A stretch of 64,000 nucleotides of DNA from Tolypothrix sp. NIES-4075 (GTDB taxonomy: Bacteria; Cyanobacteriota; Cyanobacteriia; Cyanobacteriales; Nostocaceae): the NCBI RefSeq assembly GCF_002218085.1, contig NZ_BDUC01000002.1, forward strand, positions 310,001 to 374,000, written 5' to 3'. The position numbers and the translations under genes are program-made. The notes under the pieces were generated by a model. It was not told where the DNA came from and made no database searches. It was given only the letters and a program-made list of their open reading frames with translations. Below, one piece after another: positions 9,708 to 20,000 of this stretch (the first letter of the stretch is position 1; every line of letters starts with the position of its first letter).

Positions 9708-10337
9708 TCAATTAATATCCGTCAACATTCCGAGTTTTGCTGATATCAACTGGGACAGTTTATATTTTGTCAAAATGTTGAGGGGTACAGCGGCTGCCCC
9801 TTGAATGTATCCCAAACAATTTTCGTTTTGGCAAATACAATTAAATCCTCGGTTCATCGACCATTCTGTTGAGGGATAAAAGAATGTTAATTCTTCTCCA
9901 ATTTCTATTTTTCTTAAGGCAATCAAGATTCGATTTTCAGTATCAAAAAAAACATTAGGATTACAGCTATGATTGATATATTGCAAATACTCAGGATCGA
10001 GCATAATATGTTGGCAATCGCCAATTTGGACAGTTAAATAATTTGGGCGATCTAAGACTTCTTTATCTCCAAAATTAGTGATGACTTGCCCCCCCTCAAA
10101 CTCAACGGTAGTATGTAGGGATTTATTTTGAGTAAGCGAACACTCCCAAACCTCCGCAAAGGATGAAACTGTCGAGCATTTAATCATTGCTTTTTTTGTT
10201 GTTTGCATCACAGAAGTCTTAATAAACCAACTATAAACAGCATCATAAATAGTAACAGCTTTATGCTCTCTTGCGTAGTTCACAAAAGCTTGAAGTTGTC
10301 TATAGGTTGCTACTGTACTTGTGCTGGGGGGTGACAT
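9708..10337 (-). CDS. SET domain protein
   Basis: A 209-residue protein with a compact SET domain. The hallmark YINHSCNPNVFFD (NHSCxPN motif) is near residues 125-137, GEELTFFYPSTEW near 157-169, and a post-SET Cys cluster CICQNENCLG follows. The family transfers methyl groups from SAM to lysines. The first ~90 residues have no recognised domain. Bacterial SET proteins are scattered and often horizontally acquired; the target is unknown. All core motifs look intact, so an active methyltransferase is plausible. Confidence 0.82.
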   Translation of the reverse strand: MSPPSTSTVATYRQLQAFVNYAREHKAVTIYDAVYSWFIKTSVMQTTKKAMIKCSTVSSFAEVWECSLTQNKSLHTTVEFEGGQVITNFGDKEVLDRPNYLTVQIGDCQHIMLDPEYLQYINHSCNPNVFFDTENRILIALRKIEIGEELTFFYPSTEWSMNRGFNCICQNENCLGYIQGAAAVPLNILTKYKLSQLISAKLGMLTDIN

Positions 10338-10629
10338 ACGCTCTCAAACCCTTGTTCGGTAAGGAATGGAGGCTCCCATGACATAAAAAGATACAATGAC
10401 AATTTGGCGGTTATTGAACCGATTCTCAATAAAGAAAACTTAGAAACCTCATTTTTGGTTAAATTTTGCCGTTCAACGAATTCCATCTTTTATACTAATG
10501 ACTCAAGGAATGCGATCGCTCCTCTCCCCCTCCTCCTCTGCGACGGACACGTTCCTCACTCCTCCACCCCCGCACGGAAGTGTCCTCCTCTCTGCTACGA
10601 GTGCGGTTCGTTTTATTACATCGCCTACC
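10338..10629. other. Intergenic region between SET and coaT genes
   Basis: Contains a pyrimidine-rich stretch (CTCCTCTCCCCCTCC type) and a HIP1 site. I see no gene, hairpin or promoter I can defend. Confidence 0.4.
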
Positions 10630-12600
10630 TCATTTCAACAATCTTAAACCACTAAGAGTAACCAACACAGTAGAACCTTCATGCCCAATTACACCAATAG
10701 GTAAATTAACATTACCGAGAAAATTACCCACCAAAAGCAGAATAATGAAAGATAGAGCAACTGCTATATTCTGTTTAACTATGCCGTGCGCTCTTTTCCC
10801 CAAATCCATCGCCACTGCAAGCTTTTCCAGTCGGTCTGCCATCAAAACAATATCTGCGGTTTCCAATGCAACATCACTTCCCGCAACTCCCATCGCAATA
10901 CCTACAGAAGCCTGAGCTAATGCTGGTGCATCATTGATACCATCACCCACCATTGCCACTGTTTGATATTGCTTTTGCAAACGGCGAATTACATCCAATT
11001 TATCTTCCGGTAATAGTTCTGCATATACCTGATTTATACCCACTGCTTGCGCCACACTATCAGCAGTAAGCTGATTATCGCCAGTTAACATGACGATTTG
11101 TTCAACTCCCAAAGTTTTTAAGCGGGTAATGGTTGCAGCAGCTTCTGCTCTCACTTCATCAGTGATCGCTATTAATCCTATCACGTCAAATGTTGGAGTA
11201 CAGACGCGATTAATCGCGTCTGTACAAGAGAGACAATTCTCCCCCTCTCCCCATCTCCCCTGCGCTACCCAAACGACTGTCTTACCTTGTTGCTCCAACA
11301 CTGAAGCCGATTTCTGCAATTCTTCCGGTAAATTTGTTACATACTTCTGCACAAAAGCAGCATTGCCGACAATTATCTTTTGGTCTTGGTTGATACCGAC
11401 AATTCCCTGTCCGGGGATAGCTCGCACGTCAACTGCACTCACCCAATTTAAATCAGCAGCCGCCTTGACAATAGCTTTACCGATCGCATGTTCGGAAACT
11501 GATTCTACGGTTGCGGCTACTTTCAATACATCTGCTTGCGAATAATTACTAACAGTAATCACTTGAAATACTTGCACAATACCTGTAGTCAGAGTACCAG
11601 TTTTATCGAAAGCGATCGCTCTCACTTTCCCCATCGTTTCTAACTGGCTACCATTTTTAAACAAAATCCCTTGTCTGGCACCATTGGCAATTCCCGATAG
11701 CAGCGTCGGCATAATTGCTGCCATCAATGCACAAGGAGATGCTACCACCAAAAAGGTCAGCGCTCGATAAATCGTTGTTTCCCAATCCCAACCCAAAAGA
11801 AACGGGGGTAAAGTTGCTAGCAACACCCCAGCAATAACAATGAAGCGTGCATAACTCCTTTCAAATCTTTCGATAAACTGTTGCGAAGGTGGTTCCTCTG
11901 TCTGTGCTTGGTCTACTAACTTAATCACACGTTGAATCAAACTGCTTTCCGGGGGTTGATGCACCTTCAACTTCAGCGCACCATAACCGTTAAGCGTACC
12001 TGCAAAAACTTCTTCACCCACGGTCTTTTCTACAGGTAAAGATTCCCCCGTAATCGCCGCTTGATTGATGCTGCTGTAACCTGATACAATCACCGCATCA
12101 GTAGGAATTAACTCTCCCGGTTTGACGACAATTTCATCCCCCACCTTTAATTGGGAAATCGAAACTTCCTCTTCCCTTCCCTGACGTAAAAGCATTGCAA
12201 TATCTGGTGTCAGGCTCATCAAACTGCGAATACTGCGCTCAGTGCGTCGCATTGCGTAACCTTCGAGTGCCCCACTAATCGCAAAGATGAGAATCAAAAT
12301 TGCCCCATCGATAATTAAGTGGTATTCCCGCTGCCATAAACCCAAACCAGCAGCACCCACAGCCGCCACTATCATTAGTAAATCTACATCGAGTTCTTTT
12401 TCTTTAAAAAGCGTAGTTAATCCCTCACGGGCGCTTTCGTAGCCACCAATCACGTAAGCAGCGGGGAGTAGCAGCAATGCCAATCCTAAAAAGTTGAGAT
12501 GTAGGGCAAATGCTCCTAAAAGCAAGAGTACACCGCAAGCGATCGCCGCTACAGTATCTGAATGTTCTTCGGTGAATTGAGTTAAGCGTTCTGGGTACAT
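10630..12600 (-). CDS. coaT: P1B-4 type cobalt-exporting ATPase CoaT
   Basis: A 656-residue heavy-metal P-type ATPase. It has no N-terminal metal-binding domain. The membrane metal site is SPC (VVASPCALMAA) with HEGST in the last helix, which together define subgroup P1B-4 (Co2+ and related ions). Catalytic motifs AITGES, DKTGTLT and GDGINDAPAL are intact, and SEHAIGKAI is the HP locus. The subgroup plus the nearby CoaR-like regulator and MerR-type promoter support cobalt export from the cytosol. A 24-codon in-frame insertion (11188-11259) interrupts the nucleotide-binding domain between WVAQ and VIGLIAI and carries a 28-base palindrome. The function is likely retained because the frame and all motifs survive. 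Confidence 0.88.
   Translation of the reverse strand: MYPERLTQFTEEHSDTVAAIACGVLLLLGAFALHLNFLGLALLLLPAAYVIGGYESAREGLTTLFKEKELDVDLLMIVAAVGAAGLGLWQREYHLIIDGAILILIFAISGALEGYAMRRTERSIRSLMSLTPDIAMLLRQGREEEVSISQLKVGDEIVVKPGELIPTDAVIVSGYSSINQAAITGESLPVEKTVGEEVFAGTLNGYGALKLKVHQPPESSLIQRVIKLVDQAQTEEPPSQQFIERFERSYARFIVIAGVLLATLPPFLLGWDWETTIYRALTFLVVASPCALMAAIMPTLLSGIANGARQGILFKNGSQLETMGKVRAIAFDKTGTLTTGIVQVFQVITVSNYSQADVLKVAATVESVSEHAIGKAIVKAAADLNWVSAVDVRAIPGQGIVGINQDQKIIVGNAAFVQKYVTNLPEELQKSASVLEQQGKTVVWVAQGRWGEGENCLSCTDAINRVCTPTFDVIGLIAITDEVRAEAAATITRLKTLGVEQIVMLTGDNQLTADSVAQAVGINQVYAELLPEDKLDVIRRLQKQYQTVAMVGDGINDAPALAQASVGIAMGVAGSDVALETADIVLMADRLEKLAVAMDLGKRAHGIVKQNIAVALSFIILLLVGNFLGNVNLPIGVIGHEGSTVLVTLSGLRLLK
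11198..11225. repeat. Perfect 28-bp palindrome inside coaT
   Basis: Arms GTACAGACGCGATT and AATCGCGTCTGTAC with no loop. The same family recurs at 15240-15269 and, degenerate, at 43430-43457. Here it is part of a 72-base in-frame insertion that also includes G-rich STRR-like sequence. Confidence 0.9.
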
Positions 12601-12627
12601 GACAGTTGAACCAACACATATTCTCTC

Positions 12628-12659
12628 ACCCTAAACCTTGACATTAGTGTTAATGTCAA
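12628..12659 (-). promoter_or_regulatory. MerR-type (CoaR) promoter of coaT
   Basis: On the minus strand TTGACA (12659-12654) and TAGGGT (12633-12628) are separated by 20 bp, the elongated spacer typical of MerR-activated promoters. A perfect dyad TTGACATTA-ACAC-TAATGTCAA occupies 12638-12659. It lies in the 61-base gap before coaT, so coaT is controlled separately from the gene upstream. Confidence 0.82.
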
Positions 12660-12661
12660 CC

Positions 12662-14968
12662 CTACCATTGAGGATTTGCGACAATTAACGCTTGTGCTGC
12701 TTCACTGGACAATGGCTGAGAAAAAAAGTATCCCTGCCCATATGTACATTTCATCTCTTTGAGTTGTGCGAGTTGCTCTTTTGTTTCTATTCCTTCTGCT
12801 GTCACATCCATACCGAGTTTTTTACCAAGCATGACGATAATCTCGGTAATCTCTAAATTTTTCTCATTAGCATTTATATTGCTGACGAAAGAGCGATCGA
12901 TCTTCAACTCATCAATCGGAAAACGGTGCAAACGACTTAATGATGAATAGCCTGTACCGAAGTCATCGATAACTAACCGAATACCCAAAGCTTTTAATTG
13001 CGAAAGCGTGGCAGTTGCACGATGGTTTTCCATAATCACGTTTTCGGTAATCTCTAACTTCAAGCGAGAAGCATCCAAGCTCGTCTGTTGAAGAATTTGG
13101 CTGATTTGCGCGACTAGATTCGGTTGAATGAAATGTTTATTGCAAACATTGACACTGATTGATAAAGGGGGAAATCTTTTAATTTGCTCTTGCCACTGCT
13201 GTATCTGGTGACAAGCTTGACGCATGACCCACTCGTCGATGAGGCTCATCAGTCCAACTTCTTGGGCTATGAGAATAAATTCAGCTGGAAAGAGAAGTCC
13301 ACGTTCTGGATGCTGCCAGCGTAGCAGCGACTCGAAACCAATAATTATACCACTTGACAGCGACACCACTGGCTGATAGTGAATCAGAAACTCTTGACGT
13401 TCAATCGCAAGGCGGAGATCGGTTTCGAGCTGCAAGCGTAGCACTGCGCGATCGCGCATACTCGTGTTAAATATCTCGTAGCGGTCGTTGCCACCGGTCT
13501 TGGCTCGGTACATGGCAATGTCAGCGTCACGCACCAAGTCTTCTGGTTGACTATAACCTAGCGCACTCAAGGCGATGCCGATACTTGCGGTAATGAACAC
13601 CTCTTGTCCGCTAAGATTGAAGGGCAATGACAATTCTGCATGTATGCGTTCGGCAACACGTATTGTGTCGCTGATGTGCGAGAGATTCTCAAGCAAGATG
13701 GTGAATTCGTCTCCCCCAAAACGGGCAATTATATCTGTGGGACGCAGGCAAGCTTGCAGTTTGCCTGCAATGGAAATCAGTAATTGATCTCCAAGCGCAT
13801 GTCCAAGGCTATCATTAATTAGCTTGAAGCGATCCAAGTCAACAAAGAGTACAGCGAATCGAAAATTGCGCTCGCGTTTGCCATATTCGACTGCACGCTC
13901 TAGGTGTTGCATAAATAAAGAGCGATTTGCTAAACCTGTCAGTCCATCATGAAAAGCATTGTACGTTAGCTGCTTGTTAGAATCGCGTAAGGCTTTCTCA
14001 GTATGCATCCGGTCGGTGGCGATCGCACCTACAAGCAGACCCATTAGCGAAATCGCCATCAAGCCGAATTGCAAAATCAAAAGATTAGATGAACCGAACT
14101 TGGCAACCACCAACAACGCAACCCCGACATTCATCAACAAAACCGTCGCTGCTGCCCTCTCAAACCCGTGCCGCAAACCGCTCCAAATTACTGGTAAAAA
14201 AACGAAATAGGTGTAGTCTAGATTATTTCCTCGCGGTGCCGCATACCCAGTCAAAATCCCAGCAGCCAATGCGACACCCTCCCCCAGCAACTCCGGAACT
14301 TCTCGCCATGTGGGTAAGCGTAGCTTACCCTCTGTCACTGGTGGTTGCAGTTCGGTGTGCGACCAGACCCACGGCAGCTTGCGTAGCGAAATCAGCAGAA
14401 ATGGAGCTAGCATGGCGATGCCGGTAGCATCTCCAGCCCAGTAATGTAGCGTGTACGTGACCAACTTTGACCTAGGGATAATCCCACTCGATGCAAAGTT
14501 TAAAACTTGCAGCCAAGCGACGAGGAGTGGTGCAATTAAGACTGCGACGACGTTAAAGCAGACGACATCGCGCAACTGACGCAAGCGGGGGTTAATGTGC
14601 AGCTTCAACAGCAGCAAAGCACTGGCACCGGCATAGCCTATGGTTGTAACTAAATCGAAGATCAGCAGCGTGATAAAATCAAGGTCGCCGTGAGTCACCA
14701 CATATTCATGTACCAGGGTGTTCAGCAACAGCGCTGGAGCGTAGCGCAGACCGAAGACCAACAGAAGGACGAAATCAAGGGCTGACGGGGGGTACCAGAT
14801 TTGAATTTCCGGTGTTGTTTCAAAGGCAAGTGACACTTTGTCCAGTATTCCCCAGACAATCAGGTAGATTGTCACGAGTAGCACGTAGCGCAATTTAGGC
14901 GGTATACGACGCTGCCACCTGAAAAGCATCCTAGAGATATGCGAGTCACTGTCATTTGATCTGGACAT
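12662..14968 (-). CDS. MASE1-GGDEF-EAL cyclic-di-GMP protein
   Basis: A 768-residue integral membrane signalling protein. Residues ~25-320 form a MASE1-type multi-helix sensor. The diguanylate cyclase domain (~335-495) has an intact GGDEF (ARFGGDEFTILL), and the phosphodiesterase domain (~505-755) has ESLLRW in place of EALLRW, with DDFGTGYSSL and the Lys motif (DELKIDRSF) intact. Both activities are therefore possible; the E-to-signature change (ESL) is common in active enzymes. It lies between coaR and coaT, which are adjacent and divergent in Synechocystis, so it has probably been inserted into the cobalt locus. No operon link to coaT is needed since coaT has its own promoter. Confidence 0.87.
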   Translation of the reverse strand: MSRSNDSDSHISRMLFRWQRRIPPKLRYVLLVTIYLIVWGILDKVSLAFETTPEIQIWYPPSALDFVLLLVFGLRYAPALLLNTLVHEYVVTHGDLDFITLLIFDLVTTIGYAGASALLLLKLHINPRLRQLRDVVCFNVVAVLIAPLLVAWLQVLNFASSGIIPRSKLVTYTLHYWAGDATGIAMLAPFLLISLRKLPWVWSHTELQPPVTEGKLRLPTWREVPELLGEGVALAAGILTGYAAPRGNNLDYTYFVFLPVIWSGLRHGFERAAATVLLMNVGVALLVVAKFGSSNLLILQFGLMAISLMGLLVGAIATDRMHTEKALRDSNKQLTYNAFHDGLTGLANRSLFMQHLERAVEYGKRERNFRFAVLFVDLDRFKLINDSLGHALGDQLLISIAGKLQACLRPTDIIARFGGDEFTILLENLSHISDTIRVAERIHAELSLPFNLSGQEVFITASIGIALSALGYSQPEDLVRDADIAMYRAKTGGNDRYEIFNTSMRDRAVLRLQLETDLRLAIERQEFLIHYQPVVSLSSGIIIGFESLLRWQHPERGLLFPAEFILIAQEVGLMSLIDEWVMRQACHQIQQWQEQIKRFPPLSISVNVCNKHFIQPNLVAQISQILQQTSLDASRLKLEITENVIMENHRATATLSQLKALGIRLVIDDFGTGYSSLSRLHRFPIDELKIDRSFVSNINANEKNLEITEIIVMLGKKLGMDVTAEGIETKEQLAQLKEMKCTYGQGYFFSQPLSSEAAQALIVANPQW

Positions 14969-15066
14969 AGTAGCATAGTGTTACGATAGTCCCCCTAGCC
15001 GAGTTAAATCCCTTAGTATAAGTACAGCATTTCAATAAGAGCGCGAATAAATTTGGCAATACCCCC

Positions 15067-15192
15067 TGCATTGTTAATGCATCGGCTTGCATTGTTAATG
15101 CATCGGCTTGCATTATTATTGCATCGACTTGCATTGTTAATGCATCGGCTTGCATTGTTAATGCATCGGCTTGCATTGTTAATGCATCGGTC
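15067..15192. repeat. 21-bp tandem repeat, six units plus a split seventh
   Basis: Units begin at 15067, 15088, 15109, 15130, 15151 and 15172 with consensus TGCATTGTTAATGCATCGGC plus T. The third unit is the most divergent. The seventh unit begins at 15193 and is interrupted after TGCATT by a small element, resuming as GTTAATGCAT at 15292. In the minus-strand frame the repeat reads as a seven-residue motif (MQADALT) but I do not regard it as coding. Confidence 0.9.
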
Positions 15193-15198
15193 TGCATT

Positions 15199-15288
15199 AG
15201 ACATCTCCGGAAATTAATTCTGCGTTGCCCGAAATCCTTTGTAGAGACGCGAAATTTCGCGTCTCTACATCTTTTCCACCAGATGTCT
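15199..15288. mobile_element. 90-bp MITE-like element with ATT target duplication
   Basis: Ends AGACATCT (15199) and AGATGTCT (15281-15288) are inverted. ATT is present on both sides (15196-15198 and 15289-15291). The element sits inside the seventh 21-bp repeat unit and itself contains the palindrome at 15240. Confidence 0.72.
15240..15269. repeat. Perfect 30-bp palindrome
   Basis: Arms TGTAGAGACGCGAAA and TTTCGCGTCTCTACA meet with no loop. It belongs to the same family as the palindrome inside coaT and is nested within the small element at 15199-15288. Confidence 0.9.
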
Positions 15289-15590
15289 ATTGTTAATGCA
15301 TTTAAAAACGCTCTCGTTTTTAGGCATAATTGTACTAAGGGACATGAAACGAAACCCCCCGCGCTTGGCGCTTTGTTCAAAGCGATGCCAAGTATAAAAA
15401 ACCACAAAAAGTCCACAATAATGTAGACATTGTGAGAGCTTAATGCCTATATATTAAAAAGTTATCGTTTTCAAGTATCTAGAGGAATATATCTAAAGAG
15501 GTATTTAAGGTTAAGATTTGATGTAGTTGTGAATTCATCGGTTATGCAATATTTATTGCTACGCTAAAGCTGGAATGTCCTGCATCTATA

Positions 15591-16700
15591 ATGATCAACG
15601 CTGGTTGCTTAACTATTAAAGAACTCACTGATGCCGTTGGCGGGGGGATTACTCCGCGCATGGTAAGACATTATCATCAATTGGGATTACTGCCGCAACC
15701 AGTGCGATCGCATAGTAACTACCGCCTGTATAATGAAAACGATGTCATAAGGTTGCAACGCATTGTCGCGCTGAAGCAGCAAGGCTTTCAGCTAAACCAC
15801 ATCCGGCAAATTCTCAAAGTGGAACCTTCATCGGATACTAGCATTACTTTGATGTCGCAACTACAGATGCAATATCGAACAGTTATGCAGCAAATTTCCC
15901 AACTGCGACAAACCGCATCAGCTTTAGAAGGATTGTTGGGACGAGATAAAGATTGTCAAATCATGCAAGCGGAAGTTTTTTCTCAACTCAAGTTATTAGA
16001 AGTAGAAACTCAAGCAGGAGTAGGAGAACTAGAAAATCTGTGGAGTAAATTGGATGCAGAAGTTCATACTCATCCGGAAGTTTTTCAAGAATCTTTACAA
16101 TGGTTGCTGCCTGATTTATCTGAGCGTTCAGAAATTGAACAACATTTAATTTCGCAGATGGTTTTGGCTTGTGGGGATGTTAGTTTAGTGTCATTTTTGA
16201 GATTGGGAAATAAAGCGATCGCCTCCACTCGTGAAGCCCTAAAATCAGGCTCGATGGTTGTTGTCGATACTCCTTCAGTCGCAGGCGCTTTAGATAATAC
16301 TCGATTAGCTCACTTGAAATGTAAAGTTGAAACTTTAATTAACAATCCCCACATTACCACTGCCACCGAAGCCGAAATTGCTTTTTGGCAACATCAAGAA
16401 TGGCGAGAAAAATTACTGCAACTTCCTTTCGGTTGTGTGCTAGTTATTGGTTATGCTCCCTCAGTACTTTTAGAAGTCTGTGAAGCGATTAACAATCAAA
16501 AAATTAAGCCTGCGCTAGTGATTGCGATGCCGATTGGTTTTAGTCATGCACCAGCGGCAAAGCGACAATTAATGCAAACATCTGTGCCTTTTATCACGAT
16601 TGAAGGAACTTTGGGTGGTGGATTGTTAGCTGCTACTGCTCTCAATGCCTTAGTTGAATCGCTGTTAGACAAGCCTGATTGTCACTGTTATCTAAGTTAA
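15591..16700 (+). CDS. coaR: Cobalt-responsive MerR regulator CoaR with precorrin-isomerase-like domain
   Basis: A 369-residue protein fusing a MerR DNA-binding domain (residues ~8-80, TPRMVRHYHQLGLLPQP and SNYRLYNENDVIRLQ) and coiled coil to a C-terminal CbiC/CobH precorrin-8X methylmutase-like domain (~160-355). It ends in a Cys-His-Cys motif (DCHCYLS), as in Synechocystis CoaR, where this motif is needed for cobalt sensing. It should bind the dyad upstream of coaT and activate export under cobalt excess. It is transcribed divergently from the cobalt ATPase but separated from it by the GGDEF-EAL gene and repeats. The domain pair is distinctive, so the call is strong. Confidence 0.93.
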   Translation: MINAGCLTIKELTDAVGGGITPRMVRHYHQLGLLPQPVRSHSNYRLYNENDVIRLQRIVALKQQGFQLNHIRQILKVEPSSDTSITLMSQLQMQYRTVMQQISQLRQTASALEGLLGRDKDCQIMQAEVFSQLKLLEVETQAGVGELENLWSKLDAEVHTHPEVFQESLQWLLPDLSERSEIEQHLISQMVLACGDVSLVSFLRLGNKAIASTREALKSGSMVVVDTPSVAGALDNTRLAHLKCKVETLINNPHITTATEAEIAFWQHQEWREKLLQLPFGCVLVIGYAPSVLLEVCEAINNQKIKPALVIAMPIGFSHAPAAKRQLMQTSVPFITIEGTLGGGLLAATALNALVESLLDKPDCHCYLS

Positions 16701-17048
16701 TATTCTTGTTAAGAAATTAGGACTTACGCACTCATGTCGTCGTCACCATTGAATTTCCGTAGTAGGGGACTCTTCATGAAGGGTCCCCGACAAGACTTTA
16801 TGAAAACGCTGATTCCTAAGTGAATTATCATGATTTGGCGACATTGTATAGTTTGCATCATAATATGCTATTAATTTTAAGTAAATCAACTATTAAATTT
16901 GGAATACTCTGAAAATTTTGTAGCAAGACAATACAATTGATCGTATTCGACTATGCACTTAGGAACTATAATTAGCGCGTCTCCTCTATAAAAAGATAAC
17001 GATTAAGACTAGTCGGTAATAATATTCCTTTACCTTGATAAGGGGCAT
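16701..17048. other. Intergenic region with solo element end and hairpin
   Basis: A copy of the ATTAGGACTTACGCA element end lies at 16716-16730, without a clear partner. A hairpin with GGGGAC (16765) and GTCCCC (16783) arms follows. The remaining sequence is AT-rich and should hold the promoter of the 1342-residue protein gene. No Pho box was recognised. Confidence 0.5.
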
Positions 17049-20000
17049 ATGTGGCAAAAAGAGAAAAAAGATAATTCGATAGTCAGTTTGGCATTACTGC
17101 TGGCATTAACTTCCCCAGCAGTAACTCTCTTCGCACCAAACTCCGTACAAGCGGTACAAAAGCAAGCTGAAGATCCTTCATTTCCTCTGCCGCAAACGGT
17201 TGCAAACGGGACTACAGTCAGGATTGATGGTTCAAGTAGCATGACATCAATCAATCAAAGCCTGAAAGAAAGCTTTGAAAAACAGTTTTCGGGCACAAAA
17301 GTTGAATTAGCTGCCAACGGTACAGATTCTGCTCTCAAAGCTTTGCAAGATGGTAAAATCGATATAGCCACAATTCCTCGCGACTTGACACCAGAAGAAA
17401 AAGCCCAAGGTTTAGAGCAAGTGCGGGTGCGTCGCGAAAAAATAGCGATCGTAGTTGGTGCTTCTAATCCTTTTAAAGGCAGCTTGACAAGTAAGCAATT
17501 TGCGAAAATTTTCCGAGGGGAAATTACCGATTGGTCTGAGTTAGGAGGACCTGATGGTAAGATTCGCTTCATTGACCGTCCGGCAACAAGCGACACTCGC
17601 GAATCTTTACGCGATTATCCGGTCTTCAAAAGTGGTAAATTTGCCACAGGCTCTACAGCTACCCAATTAGCTGATGATAATACAGCAGAAGTTATCAAGC
17701 AACTGGGCAAAGACGGCATTAGCTATGTCATGGTTAATCAAATATCGAAGCAGGAAGGTGTGCGATCGGTCAAATTGCATAACACCTCCCCAGACGATCC
17801 GAGATATCCCTTCTCGCAGCCATTTGTATACGTTTACAAGAAAAATCCTAGTTTAGGTATTGCAGGTTTTCTTGGCTTTGCAACTGCCAAGCCAGGTATT
17901 CAAGCGATACAACAAGCCAGAACTACCGAAGCTAATGCGATCGCTGCCAGTCTACTACAAACAATCCCCCCAAATCCGATTTCCTCACCAGGTATACCGG
18001 CACAAGAAGCAACAGCCTCACCAGGTATTGTCTCACCAGCAACTGATGCAACCAATCCCACGACAGCTAATCAAAATAAGTTAGAAGACGATCGCGCTTT
18101 AGTACCTGCTACTGGTAACATTGAAAATGCTGGCGATCGCAGAATATCGCCTTGGTGGTGGTTGTTAGCTTTGCCTGTAATCGGCGGTTTATTATTCTGG
18201 CTGCTAGGAAAAAGGCGGGCAAAACCTCAACCAACAGATAACGCAATAGAATCATCCAATCAGCCCTTAGAATCCGAGGCTATACCAACAACAGCCCTAG
18301 ACGCAAGTGTTGCCCCTCCAGTTAACGAGGCTTTGTCTGATAACCAGTTGCTTCGCGCTTACGCGCAAACACAATCTGGCGCGGTAGAAAATACTACCCC
18401 TGTTTCAGACATCGGGGTAACTAACACCGCAGCTAATGTGCCTGAAGACACAACATCTCCAGTTTCTCACATTACCTCTGGTGGTAGCGCAGCTTTAGCA
18501 GGCGTTACAGCAGCAGGGATAGGGACAAGCTTTTGGTCGCCAACATCTGAGACAGTAGAAGATGAGCCTACAGAAATCAGGAATAATCCAAATGTTCCCC
18601 AAGTCGTATCTGATGCCGAAGCACCTGTAACCGAAACAACCGTCCAACCGCCAGATACAGCAATACCAACGGCTGAAGCAGAACCACCAGCACAATCAAA
18701 CACCTCTGTTGGTGGTATTGCAGCAGGCGGTTCAATACTTGGGTCGCCATTAACTGCCACACAAACAGAAGCGATTGTCGAAACTCCTGAAAGCAACGAC
18801 CTTGAAGAAGATGTTTGGGATATTGAAACTCCACCAACCGAAGTCACAACCCCCAAACTGCAATATTCCACCACAGTAGATGCATCGGCAACTGAAGTTA
18901 GAGATTCTCTCCCCATTGCATCGAATGTAAATATCGAAGCACCAACAACGGAAATTACAGCAGTAGAAACACCCCCCACTGAAGTTAGAAATTCTCTCCC
19001 GCTTCCATCGGATGTAGAATCTGAAGTAAATACTGAAGTACCGACAACTGAAGTTATAAATTCTCTTTCCCTTGCATCGAATCCAGAAGCATCGATAATT
19101 GAAATTACACCAAAAGAAGCGCAAATTCCTACAGTAGAAACACCTTTTACGGAAATTACAGCTTCATTCCCCGAACAGCCAGATGTCTCTGAAGTTGTAT
19201 ATGATGAAGATGTAGAAAAATCGACAAGAGAAATTACAGATTCATTCCCCGAACTTGCATCTAATGAAGATGACTGGGATATGGAATTTACAGAAGACGA
19301 GACAGAAGTACAACCACCAGCACAACAATTTAACTGGTTACAAAATATCACCTCTGCCGGTGGTGCAGTAGCAGCAGGAAGTGGGGCAGTACTTTGGTCG
19401 CGATCGCATAGAGTACAAACAGAAGCTACTAACCAAACCACACAAACCAACGATGCTGACGAAGATTTCTGGGATATCGAAACACCCGCAATTGAATCAC
19501 CAGAAGTCACCGAACTTACATCTAATGTAGAAGCACCTCCCACCGAATTGCCAAATGTCCCAGAAGTTGCATCTAATCAAGTAGAAACATTGACAACGCA
19601 AATTACCGATTCTCTACCCGAATTGCCAGATGTCCCGGAACTTGCATTACTTGAAGACGATTGGGACATGGAATTTGCAGCAGAGGTGACAGAACAACCA
19701 ACACAATCTAACTGGCTAGAGAATATCACCTCTGCGGGTAATGCAGTAGCAGAAGGTGGGGCAGTACTTTGGTCGCGACTATCTGGTAAAGCGCAACCCG
19801 AAGCCAGCAATTATACCACAGAAAACAGCGATATTTACGAAGATTTCTGGGATATCGAAACACCTGTAAAACAGCCAGATGTTCCAGAAGCTGTTTTGAA
19901 TGCACAATTGCCAACAGTCGAAGTTACACCCGCAACGCAACAGCTAGATGTTCCAGAAGCTGTTTTGAATGCACAATTGCCAACAGTCGAAGTTACACCC

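Noticed and set aside
15067..15192. CRISPR array from the 21-bp tandem repeat
   Set aside because: Units are directly adjacent with no spacers, and no cas genes are present.
14952..15416. 154-codon minus-strand open frame with a seven-residue repeat (MQADALT)
   Set aside because: It is made from the 21-bp DNA repeat, the MITE and the palindrome; the remaining ends have no protein character or ribosome site.
18467..19543. Long antisense open frame opposite the DUF4912 gene (and another at 19835-20554)
   Set aside because: Ser/Val-rich shadow produced by the Thr/Glu/Pro-rich codons and repeats of the sense gene.
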